Source: Woeseiaceae bacterium
GTDB lineage: Bacteria > Pseudomonadota > Gammaproteobacteria > Steroidobacterales > Woeseiaceae
Direction: 5' to 3'
NCBI GenBank assembly: GCA_028289545.1
Contig: JANQPG010000102.1
Location: forward strand, 186,001 to 250,000
Length of the DNA: 64,000 nt
A program made the position numbers and the translations under genes. The notes beneath the pieces were generated by a model, which searched no databases, had not been told where the DNA came from, and worked only from the letters and a program-made list of their open reading frames with translations. This document shows, one piece after another, positions 8,036-15,483 of this stretch. Numbering within the stretch: the stretch's first letter is position 1; the number at the start of each line of letters is the position of its first letter.

Positions 8036-8075
8036 AACAAACACAGGTTTTCTCGAACTGACGACTGTGTTTGTT
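8036..8075. repeat. Perfect 11-bp inverted repeat upstream of aminopeptidase
   Basis: Arms AACAAACACAG (8036-8046) and CTGTGTTTGTT (8065-8075) are separated by 18 bp. It lies about 80 bp before the aminopeptidase start and has no T-run, so it looks more like an operator or mRNA leader structure than a terminator. Nothing else is recognisable in the 294-bp gap. Confidence 0.6.
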
Positions 8076-8155
8076 CGAAGCAACCGATGAACTCGCGTTT
8101 GTTATTCTTAGCCGCTTTGTTACGGACCACCTTGTAAACGTACGGGAACGGAGTT

Positions 8156-9679
8156 ATGAGAAGCATCCTACTGAGCGCAGCGATACTGCTTATATCGGCC
8201 CCGGCCGCAGCGCAACGCAGCATTGAATTTGAGCCGCTGGCGCTGCCCGAGACGGGGAACGTCGTGGTTGCCGTCGCTGAAGGCGAAACGCTGTCGGGAC
8301 TCGCGGCTCGCCTCAATGAGCGTACCGGCGGCGCGCTTGCCGCGGCTGCGACCGAAGCAGGGTTTACGGGCGCCGAACGCGAAACGCTGACTCTCTACGG
8401 CATGAGGCCATACGCTCGGATCGACCTGATCGGCCTGGGCACGGGCGAATGGAACCGCCTCGCCGCAGAAGACTTCGGCGGGACGGCGGCAACGCTGAAC
8501 AACGGCGCAAGCGGCACCGACGTCAACATCCTGTGGGACGGCGATACCGAAGCCGCGCGGGTGGCGTTCGGTTTCCTGCTCGGTGACTATCGTTTCGACC
8601 GCTACCTCGAGGACCGTCTCGACCGGTCGACGCTCAGTAGCGTCACGGTCCTGAGCAACGATGCCGCGGCCGGCGCAAGCTTCAACAACGACCTCAAGCA
8701 TCTGGCCAACTCGATCTACCTGGCTCGCGATCTCGCCTCCGAACCCGGCAACGTGGTCTACCCGCAGAGCTTCATCGACCGGGTGCGCGAACACTTCCGG
8801 GGACTCGGCAACGTCAATATCGAAGTACTCGACGAGCGCGACCTCGCACGACTCGGTATGGGCGCGCACCTCGGCGTCGGTGGCGGCTCCGAAAGACCGC
8901 CGCGCCTCCTCATCATCGAGTACGAGGGCGGCGGTGACGAACCCCCGGTCGTTCTGGCCGGCAAGGGCGTTACCTTCGACACGGGCGGCGTGTCGTTGAA
9001 AGACAACGAAAACATGTGGCGCATGAAGGGCGACATGGCCGGCGCAGCCATCGTATCGGCTACTGTACTGGCAGCGGCGCGTCGTGAGGCGCCGCTCAAC
9101 GTTGTTGCCCTCGCCGCCCTCGCCGAGAACATGCCCTCCGGCAGCGCCATCCGACCCGGCGACGTGCTGACGTCGATGTCCGGCAAGACCATCGAGATCA
9201 GTTCCACCGACGCGGAAGGCCGGCTGGTGCTCTCGGATGCCGTGCACTATGGCCAGGTCGAATACTCTCCGGAAGTGCTGATCAACGTTGCAACATTGAC
9301 CGGCTCTGTCTACCGCGCGCTGGGCGACACGTACGCCGGCATGTTCAGCCGCCACGATGAACTCGCCAAACGCCTGCGCGAAGCCGCTGCGGCGGCCGGG
9401 GAGCCGGCGTGGCGGCTACCGCTTGACGACATACACTTCGAACTCATCGAGTCCGACGTGGCCGACGTCATCAACGGCGGCATACCCGGCGCCGGCGCCA
9501 GTATCGGCGCGTCCTTTATCGGCAGCTTTGTCGCGGAGGACCAGGCCTGGGCGCACTTCGATATAGCAAGCGTCGACTACATGGAACGCCCCTTGCCCAC
9601 GGTACCCGTCGGCTTCTCCGCCTGGGGCATACGTATGCTGGACGAGTATCTGAGGCGCCACCACGAGATCACGCCGTAA
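8156..9679 (+). CDS. Exported leucyl aminopeptidase family protein (M17)
   Basis: A 507-residue M17 zinc aminopeptidase with a signal peptide (MRSILLSAAILLISAPAAAQ), unlike the cytoplasmic PepA. The catalytic domain shows the metal and catalytic motifs GKGVTFDTGG, MKGDMAGA, and S-TDAEGRL (family NTDAEGRL). The first metal-binding Lys and Asp, the second Asp and the Glu are all present. It probably trims peptides in the periplasm or outside the cell. An ACGGAG ribosome site precedes the ATG. The gene stands alone, divergent from the GGDEF gene. Confidence 0.92.
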   Translation: MRSILLSAAILLISAPAAAQRSIEFEPLALPETGNVVVAVAEGETLSGLAARLNERTGGALAAAATEAGFTGAERETLTLYGMRPYARIDLIGLGTGEWNRLAAEDFGGTAATLNNGASGTDVNILWDGDTEAARVAFGFLLGDYRFDRYLEDRLDRSTLSSVTVLSNDAAAGASFNNDLKHLANSIYLARDLASEPGNVVYPQSFIDRVREHFRGLGNVNIEVLDERDLARLGMGAHLGVGGGSERPPRLLIIEYEGGGDEPPVVLAGKGVTFDTGGVSLKDNENMWRMKGDMAGAAIVSATVLAAARREAPLNVVALAALAENMPSGSAIRPGDVLTSMSGKTIEISSTDAEGRLVLSDAVHYGQVEYSPEVLINVATLTGSVYRALGDTYAGMFSRHDELAKRLREAAAAAGEPAWRLPLDDIHFELIESDVADVINGGIPGAGASIGASFIGSFVAEDQAWAHFDIASVDYMERPLPTVPVGFSAWGIRMLDEYLRRHHEITP

Positions 9680-9701
9680 AGCCGTCGATGGTCGTGACGC
9701 T

Positions 9702-10316
9702 CTAGTCCGCCCGCGACGCTTCGCGGGTGGCCTTCTCGATCGTTGCGACCACTTCAGCGATTACCTGCTCCGACCCGCTCGGAAAATGGTGAATGGATAG
9801 CCCGGTGTCGCTGCCGCCGACGGGCAGCTCCGTCCAGAGATACATGAAAACGACGCGAGGGAAGTACTCGTTGGTGAAATAGGCCTGCACCTGCCAGGTC
9901 ATGGCGTTATGAGTAATCGAATACTCGAGCGGACTGGCCGGCGGATACTGGAGCTGCTCGCGCATGTGGCCGCGATGCGTCTCGGGAAACTGTCGGAATG
10001 CATCGGCCGGTGCGGCGGCGTCGTGCAGCTGCACGCGCACGTACCCCTTTTGCACAACACCCCAGTCGCCGCTGTCGCAATAGACACCGGGTGCTGCGAA
10101 CAACTCCAACACCCGATCGCGAAGTCGATAGAGGTATCCGTCCGGTAGCGGCATCGTCAGACCCGCAAAATCGACGCTGACACCCGTCGAGGCCTTGAGA
10201 CCTTCTGCCGCGAGCGCGTCTGCCCGACTACCACAACCCTCGAGTCGTTTGTCTACGCCGCAGCTGCCCAAAACCGCGCAAAGGACAACCAGTACGGCGT
10301 GCTTTGTCACACTCAT
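9702..10316 (-). CDS. Putative lipoprotein of unknown function
   Basis: A 204-residue protein with a lipoprotein signal (SVTKHAVLVVLCAVLGSC, lipobox LGSC). I chose the second Met, at 10316, because it gives a normal-length signal; the upstream start at 10334 adds MSRCGS. The mature protein has no motif I recognise. It is convergent with the aminopeptidase and divergent from the cupin gene. Confidence 0.6.
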   Translation of the reverse strand: MSVTKHAVLVVLCAVLGSCGVDKRLEGCGSRADALAAEGLKASTGVSVDFAGLTMPLPDGYLYRLRDRVLELFAAPGVYCDSGDWGVVQKGYVRVQLHDAAAPADAFRQFPETHRGHMREQLQYPPASPLEYSITHNAMTWQVQAYFTNEYFPRVVFMYLWTELPVGGSDTGLSIHHFPSGSEQVIAEVVATIEKATREASRAD

Positions 10317-10385
10317 GCTCCCGCAGCGGCTCAACCGTTGTAGTATTTTGCCGTGGCCGCCACTCTATCACCGGAGGTTTTGCAC

Positions 10386-10766
10386 ATGCCACCTGAAGCC
10401 ATAAACATCGTTGCCGCGGCGGATCGCCAAATCTCAACGGTCTTCGATCCTTTTATCGTCGGTGACGTGAACGATGCACAGGTCAAGGTCGCCAAATTTG
10501 GCGAGACCTTCGACTGGCACTCACACGCCGACGAAGACGAAGCATTTCTCGTTCTGCGCGGCCGTATTGCCATCGACTTCCGCGACGGCACCGTAGAGCT
10601 GGGCGATGGCGATTTCCTGGTGGTCCCGCGCTCTGTGGAACACCGTCCGCGATCGCTGACCAGCGAACCGCTGGTGTTGATGATCGAACCGGCCAGCACG
10701 ATCAACACCGGTGGTGTAGTCAGCGATCGCACGGTGAAAGACCTGAAGCGCCTGTCGGCGTCTTGA
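10386..10766 (+). CDS. Small cupin-domain protein
   Basis: A 126-residue single-domain cupin. The two cupin motifs are FDWHSHADEDEAFLVLRG (metal-binding H-x-H...E) and GDGDFLVVPRSVEHRP (third His). The ATG at 10386 is preceded by CGGAGG. Such small cupins are isomerases, dioxygenase-like or sugar-binding proteins; the specific role cannot be told. It converges on the molybdenum hydroxylase operon. Confidence 0.85.
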   Translation: MPPEAINIVAAADRQISTVFDPFIVGDVNDAQVKVAKFGETFDWHSHADEDEAFLVLRGRIAIDFRDGTVELGDGDFLVVPRSVEHRPRSLTSEPLVLMIEPASTINTGGVVSDRTVKDLKRLSAS

Positions 10767-10811
10767 CTCTTCAACCCCGCCTGCGTCCGCGGGTATTCGA
10801 TACGGCGATCG

Positions 10812-13016
10812 CTACGATCTGAACCGCCAGCCCTGATTGATGAGCGGCAGCTTGCGCACGCGCTCTCCGGTCGCGTCGAACAGCGCGTTGGTCATGGCCG
10901 CGGCGATCGGCGCGGTCGGCGGTTCGCCGACGCCGGAAGGATCGGCGCCGCTGTCGACGATGTGTACGACAACCTCGGGCATGTGCGGCATGCGCATGAC
11001 CGGGTAGTCGTGGAAGTTGCTCTGCTTGACACGGCCCTCTTCGATTTCGATTTCGCCGGTCATAGCCGCGGTCATTCCGTAGACAATGCCGCTTTGCACC
11101 TGCGCCCTCACGCCCAGGGGATTGACCGCGCGCCCGCAGTCGATCACACAGGTTACCTTGTCGACGTGGATTTGCCGGTCGTCCGTGACCGATATCTCGG
11201 CGACCTGGGCCAGGAAAGACCCAAACGCCGTTCGTGCCGCCAGCCCGACGCCGCGGTTGTCCGCCCGTGGAGATCCCCAGTCAACGGCTTCCGCCATGGT
11301 CTCCAGCACCTGGTGCATCCGCGGGAAGTCTCTTGTCAGTTCGAGCCTGAGCTCCATCGGATCGCGGCCCGCCGCGTGTGCGAGTTCATCCAGGAAACTC
11401 TCGTACGCAAAGCCGGTGTGCGTCTGGCCAACAGCACGCCACCACAGCGGCAGCGGCCCGACTTTAGCGGGGTTATGGGATTCCACGCGGTGGTTGGCGA
11501 TCGAATACGGCTGGTCCACGCAACCGTCCATTGAATAGACGTCGATGCCGTCCGCCATGTATGCCTGCTCGAACACCGTGTCCTGCATGATCGACTGGCC
11601 CGCCGCCCGCTGATGCCAGGCCTGGATCGTGCCGTCGCCGTCGACGAGTCCCCGAATCTTGTGCACGAACAGCGGGCGATAAAACCCGCCGCGCATGTCG
11701 TCTTCGCGCGACCAGATGACTTTTACGGGAAACGACTCGCCATTGGCTACCTCGACGGCCTCCAGCGTGAAGTCCGCAATCGTACTCGCGCGCCGGCCGA
11801 AGCTGCCGCCCATCAGGCTGCGGTGGATCACGACCGACTCCTCGGAGAGACCGAGGTATTCCGCAATCAGCCGCCGGTCATTGCTCTGGAACTGAGTGCC
11901 GGACCAGACCTCGCAGCGATCCGCGCGCACGTCCGCAACGGCGTTCATCGGTTCCATCGTGGCGTGTGCGAGGTAAGGAAGCTCGTACACGGCTTCCACG
12001 ATACTGCTGTCCTCGCTATCCCCGAATTCGCGGAACGCTGCTTCGACGTCGCCCACGTCCTCGGCAACGAGGCCGTCGGTATCGACAAGCCGCCGATACT
12101 CTTCGTAAAACGCTGCGGTCGACAGTCCTGCGTTGGATCCGAGGTCCCACTCCACCTTCAATGCATCGCGGCCTTTCCTGGCGGCCCAGAAGTTGTCGGC
12201 AACAACGGCGACGCCGGAGGACACCTCCTTGACCTTCACGACGCCCTCGACCAGCAGCGCTTCGCTGGCATCGAAAGACTTGACCTTGCCGCCGAACACG
12301 GGCGAGCGCAGCACGGTTGCCGTTCTGAGGTTCGGCAGCTCAACGTCGATACCGAACACGGCTTTGCCGGTTACTTTCTCCGGCGCATCGATACGCCTCC
12401 GGTCCTTGCCGATGATCCGAAAGTCCGCCGGATCTTTCAGCATCACCGATTCCGGCGGCTGGATGTCGTGCTCACGGATCGTCGCGATCAGATCGCCGTA
12501 GGCGAGCTTTCTGCCGTTGGCGGCGTCGACGACGTAGCCGCCGGCCGTCGTAAGGCCGCTCGCGTCGGTTTCCCAGTATCGGGAGGCGGCCTCGAGCAGC
12601 ATGGCCCGCGTCTTTGCCCCGGCGCTCCGCAAGGGTCCCCAGGAACTGCCGGTCGAAGTGCTGCCGCCCGTGATGTAGACGCCCCACCAGGCGTGATAGT
12701 ACTCGGGGCTGGTCGGCGCCGGCTCCACCGTAATGCTCGACCAATCCAGATCCAGCTCTTCGGCAACGAGCATGGGCAACGCGGTGTACGCACCGTTGCC
12801 CTTCTCGGAGTGATTGACAAGGATCGCAACGGAGTTGTCGAGCGCAATGCGAATGAAGGTGTTGGCCAGCAGTGGGCCGTCACCCGTTACCTGCCCCGAA
12901 ACCGGCCCGGAATCGCACGCGCTCAGGTTGAAGCCCACGAGCAGTCCGCCTGCCGCCGCGCCCGCGGCGCGAACGAACTGGCGGCGAGTCAGGGTATCGA
13001 TCCGATTGTCCGACAT
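10812..13016 (-). CDS. Molybdopterin-binding subunit, isoquinoline 1-oxidoreductase (IorB) type
   Basis: A 734-residue large subunit of a xanthine-oxidase-family molybdenum hydroxylase. It carries a twin-arginine export signal (TRRQFVRAAGAAAGG), so it is exported folded with its cofactor. Typical motifs are GSFGRR in the molybdopterin region and the C-terminal GVGEPPTAP with the catalytic Glu. I placed the start at 13016 after a GGGGGGAA ribosome site; a GTG at 13034 is possible. It follows the iron-sulfur subunit and ends the TonB receptor/PQQ operon. The substrate is probably an N-heterocycle or aldehyde, by family only. Confidence 0.9.
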   Translation of the reverse strand: MSDNRIDTLTRRQFVRAAGAAAGGLLVGFNLSACDSGPVSGQVTGDGPLLANTFIRIALDNSVAILVNHSEKGNGAYTALPMLVAEELDLDWSSITVEPAPTSPEYYHAWWGVYITGGSTSTGSSWGPLRSAGAKTRAMLLEAASRYWETDASGLTTAGGYVVDAANGRKLAYGDLIATIREHDIQPPESVMLKDPADFRIIGKDRRRIDAPEKVTGKAVFGIDVELPNLRTATVLRSPVFGGKVKSFDASEALLVEGVVKVKEVSSGVAVVADNFWAARKGRDALKVEWDLGSNAGLSTAAFYEEYRRLVDTDGLVAEDVGDVEAAFREFGDSEDSSIVEAVYELPYLAHATMEPMNAVADVRADRCEVWSGTQFQSNDRRLIAEYLGLSEESVVIHRSLMGGSFGRRASTIADFTLEAVEVANGESFPVKVIWSREDDMRGGFYRPLFVHKIRGLVDGDGTIQAWHQRAAGQSIMQDTVFEQAYMADGIDVYSMDGCVDQPYSIANHRVESHNPAKVGPLPLWWRAVGQTHTGFAYESFLDELAHAAGRDPMELRLELTRDFPRMHQVLETMAEAVDWGSPRADNRGVGLAARTAFGSFLAQVAEISVTDDRQIHVDKVTCVIDCGRAVNPLGVRAQVQSGIVYGMTAAMTGEIEIEEGRVKQSNFHDYPVMRMPHMPEVVVHIVDSGADPSGVGEPPTAPIAAAMTNALFDATGERVRKLPLINQGWRFRS

Positions 13017-13030
13017 GGCTTTCCCCCCGC

Positions 13031-13483
13031 TCACGGTGACGCCACGGCTTTGATGGCCTTGCGGATACGCTGGTAAGTGCCGCAGCGGCAGATATTGCCC
13101 GCCATGGCCTCATCAATCTCTGCGTCGCTGGGATCCGGATTGCGCTCCAGCAACGCTATGGCCGACATGATCTGTCCGCTCTGACAGTAACCGCACTGCA
13201 CGACGTCGTGCTCCAGCCAGGCCTGCTGTACGGGATGCAGGGTTTCTCCTTCTGCCACGCCCTCGATTGTTGTCACCTGCTTTCCGGCCACACTTGCGAG
13301 AGGCGCAATGCAAGATCGAACCGGCGTGCCATCGACGTGAACGGTGCAGGACCCGCATTGCGCTATCCCGCAGCCGTACTTCGTGCCGGCCAGCTTGAGC
13401 ACGTCGCGCAGCACCCAAAGTAAAGGCGTGTCCGCCGCTGCCTCGATCTCGTGTTCGGTACCGTTGACGTAGAGCTTGGTCAC
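13031..13483 (-). CDS. (2Fe-2S) subunit, isoquinoline 1-oxidoreductase (IorA) type
   Basis: A 150-residue electron-transfer subunit. The N-terminal plant-type cluster is CGIAQCGSC with a later single Cys, and the C-terminal helical domain has the second cluster (QCGYCQSG and NICRCGTY). It passes electrons from the molybdenum subunit. No FAD subunit is present, as in IorAB enzymes that deliver to cytochromes. A cytochrome c-containing dehydrogenase is encoded 18 bp upstream in the same operon. Confidence 0.93.
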   Translation of the reverse strand: MTKLYVNGTEHEIEAAADTPLLWVLRDVLKLAGTKYGCGIAQCGSCTVHVDGTPVRSCIAPLASVAGKQVTTIEGVAEGETLHPVQQAWLEHDVVQCGYCQSGQIMSAIALLERNPDPSDAEIDEAMAGNICRCGTYQRIRKAIKAVASP

Positions 13484-13500
13484 TTGAGTCTCCTTACGCG

Positions 13501-15483
13501 TTACTCGCCGTCGACGGAAAACACCATCAACAGGTTGCCGGCCTCGTGAAAATACAGGCCGTAGCCGGAATTGGTGATGACGTGCCCGTCAACGACGAGC
13601 GGACCTGCGCCACTCATACTGCCGCCGCGACCGATCACGCCGTTGATGCCTTCGGTGTCGACAGCCGTGTCGTACTCCCACAGTACTTCGCCGCTTTCGC
13701 CGTCGTAGGCTATGAGGTAACCGTCCAGATGGCCCGCAAAAACGGCGCCGGGTATCGCCGTCGCCGGGGCGGATATACCGGGGTCGCAGAACTCGCGGTC
13801 GTCTGAGCAAATGTTCTCCCGCACAGTGCTCCACAATACGTCGCCCGTGGCGGCGTCGACGGCGTGCATACCGGGCCGCGCCAGCGCCGGGTCCAGCACG
13901 TCGCCGTTGCGGGTGTTGTTCATATCGTTGATCGGCAAGTACACACGCGTCCCCTCGGCCGCCATGCCGAAGTGCACGCCGCCCTGGATGCTGCCGCGGC
14001 CAACCTTGCTCATCCAGAGCGTCTCGCCTTCTCGTTGCGGGTCGTGCCCGGAGATCGAACCGTTCTTGTGGCCGACGACCAGTATCTGACGGCCGTCCGG
14101 CAGGTCGACCGGGATGACGCTCGAACTCTGGTCGAAATCGGGGCCGTCCTCTTCGGGGCAATTGGGATTACCGGCCATCATGCAGGCAACGTTCCATGCG
14201 TCTCCGGCCGTGAACTGCTTCTGCCACACACGCTCCCCGGTGCTCAGTTTGGCCGCAACAACAGCATCGCTGTTGTCGTCAGCGGGTGATGAGTAGTTCT
14301 CACCCGTTCCAAAATAGATGCGGTCCCTGTCGGCATCAATCGTCGGGCTGCTCCATACCGGCGCGCCGGATGGCGCCAGCACACGCGTGCCGATCGAGGT
14401 GTCTTTGTGGTGACGGGGCGCGTCGGGAATCGAGTAACTCTCCCAAAGGACCTCACCGGCCAGGCCGTTGACCGCAATCACCTTGCCGCGGAACGTGCAG
14501 CACTCGTAGCTCGGATCGGCCGCGGCAATGACTTCGAGCGACGAAACCGGTACGTACAGGGTTGTGCCGTGCACGGCCGGCGTTCCCGTCAGCGTGGCGC
14601 TGGGATGATCGTCAGCCGAGCGTGTCCAGACCAGCTCGCCCGTTATCGCGTCGAGCGCGTAGATGTTGGCGACTATGTCGCCGAAGTAGACGAGCGGATT
14701 GTCGGCCGAACCGCTGTAGACAATCCCGGTCCGCACTTCGGCCATCGCTTCGAAGGCCCATCGTACGCAGCCGGTTTCGAGATCGAAGGCATGGACTATC
14801 CCGGCTTCGCTGCCGACAAACACGGCGCCCATTGCGTAGCCGGGCTGTGAGCGTGCGCGCGTTGCGCCGGGAAACGCGTAGGCCCACTTGAGCTCTAACC
14901 TGCCGATGTCGGCAACGTCGAGCCCCGCCAGTTCCGCGGGAACGAACCGCGAATTGTCATGGCCCCAGCCGACTTTGACGTCCGCGCGCGCTCTATCGAA
15001 ACGGGCGGCGTTGCCTTCACAATACTGGTGCTCGACACGCGCTGTTGCCGGATCGAATCGCCGCTGCGTCAGGTATTCGACAACCGCGACTTTTTGCCCT
15101 GCATCAAGCGACGCGGACTGCTCGCGCATGATCCCTGTATCCATGGCCTTGTGGATACTGTGGGCGGGCATCATCTCCAGCCAGTGAAAATGCGGTGCCT
15201 TGTACACCGAGCCATTATGGCAGCTGGCGCAATGCTGCGCGTATAGCGCCGCTCCCGGCAGCGCGTCCCGTGGGCCCAGGTCGCTGCCCGCCGTTTGAAA
15301 TTCGTCGGTGGATTCCAGCACCTCGGCTTCGTCGGCGGCGTCATCCAGCGCGCCGACCGGGACTTCGCCCGCACTTTGTTCCGGACCCGAGCAAGCGGAA
15401 ACGGCGGCCAGCGCTGCCGCTACCACCAGACCATTACGCAGTCCGGTCAAGATCCAAAATCGAACTGGACTTCGAGTCCCCAT
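13501..15483 (-). CDS. PQQ-type dehydrogenase with N-terminal cytochrome c, polyvinyl-alcohol-dehydrogenase-like
   Basis: About 660 residues: a lipoprotein-like signal ending VSAC, a cytochrome c domain with one CASCH haem motif, then a beta-propeller with repeated GxVxALD-type blades and the WGHDNSRF opening typical of polyvinyl-alcohol dehydrogenases. The family oxidises secondary alcohols in the periplasm and feeds electrons to cytochrome c. The ATG at 15483 overlaps the receptor gene by 37 bp. A TTG at 15450 would overlap it by 4 bp (TTGA) and also leave a proper lipoprotein signal, so it is a real alternative. No PQQ biosynthesis genes are in view. Confidence 0.85.
   Translation of the reverse strand: MGTRSPVRFWILTGLRNGLVVAAALAAVSACSGPEQSAGEVPVGALDDAADEAEVLESTDEFQTAGSDLGPRDALPGAALYAQHCASCHNGSVYKAPHFHWLEMMPAHSIHKAMDTGIMREQSASLDAGQKVAVVEYLTQRRFDPATARVEHQYCEGNAARFDRARADVKVGWGHDNSRFVPAELAGLDVADIGRLELKWAYAFPGATRARSQPGYAMGAVFVGSEAGIVHAFDLETGCVRWAFEAMAEVRTGIVYSGSADNPLVYFGDIVANIYALDAITGELVWTRSADDHPSATLTGTPAVHGTTLYVPVSSLEVIAAADPSYECCTFRGKVIAVNGLAGEVLWESYSIPDAPRHHKDTSIGTRVLAPSGAPVWSSPTIDADRDRIYFGTGENYSSPADDNSDAVVAAKLSTGERVWQKQFTAGDAWNVACMMAGNPNCPEEDGPDFDQSSSVIPVDLPDGRQILVVGHKNGSISGHDPQREGETLWMSKVGRGSIQGGVHFGMAAEGTRVYLPINDMNNTRNGDVLDPALARPGMHAVDAATGDVLWSTVRENICSDDREFCDPGISAPATAIPGAVFAGHLDGYLIAYDGESGEVLWEYDTAVDTEGINGVIGRGGSMSGAGPLVVDGHVITNSGYGLYFHEAGNLLMVFSVDGE

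Noticed and set aside
8168..9355. A 395-codon open frame opposite the aminopeptidase
   Set aside because: The plus strand has full M17 motifs and a ribosome site; the antisense product shows no domain.
11613..13076. A 487-codon plus-strand open frame within the molybdenum hydroxylase region
   Set aside because: Shadow of the IorB-type gene, whose Tat signal and cofactor motifs are certain.
13501..15483. A polyvinyl alcohol utilisation locus
   Set aside because: The PQQ enzyme resembles PVA dehydrogenase, but no oxidised-PVA hydrolase is next to it and the operon partners are a molybdenum hydroxylase and a receptor. The family name should not be read as the substrate.
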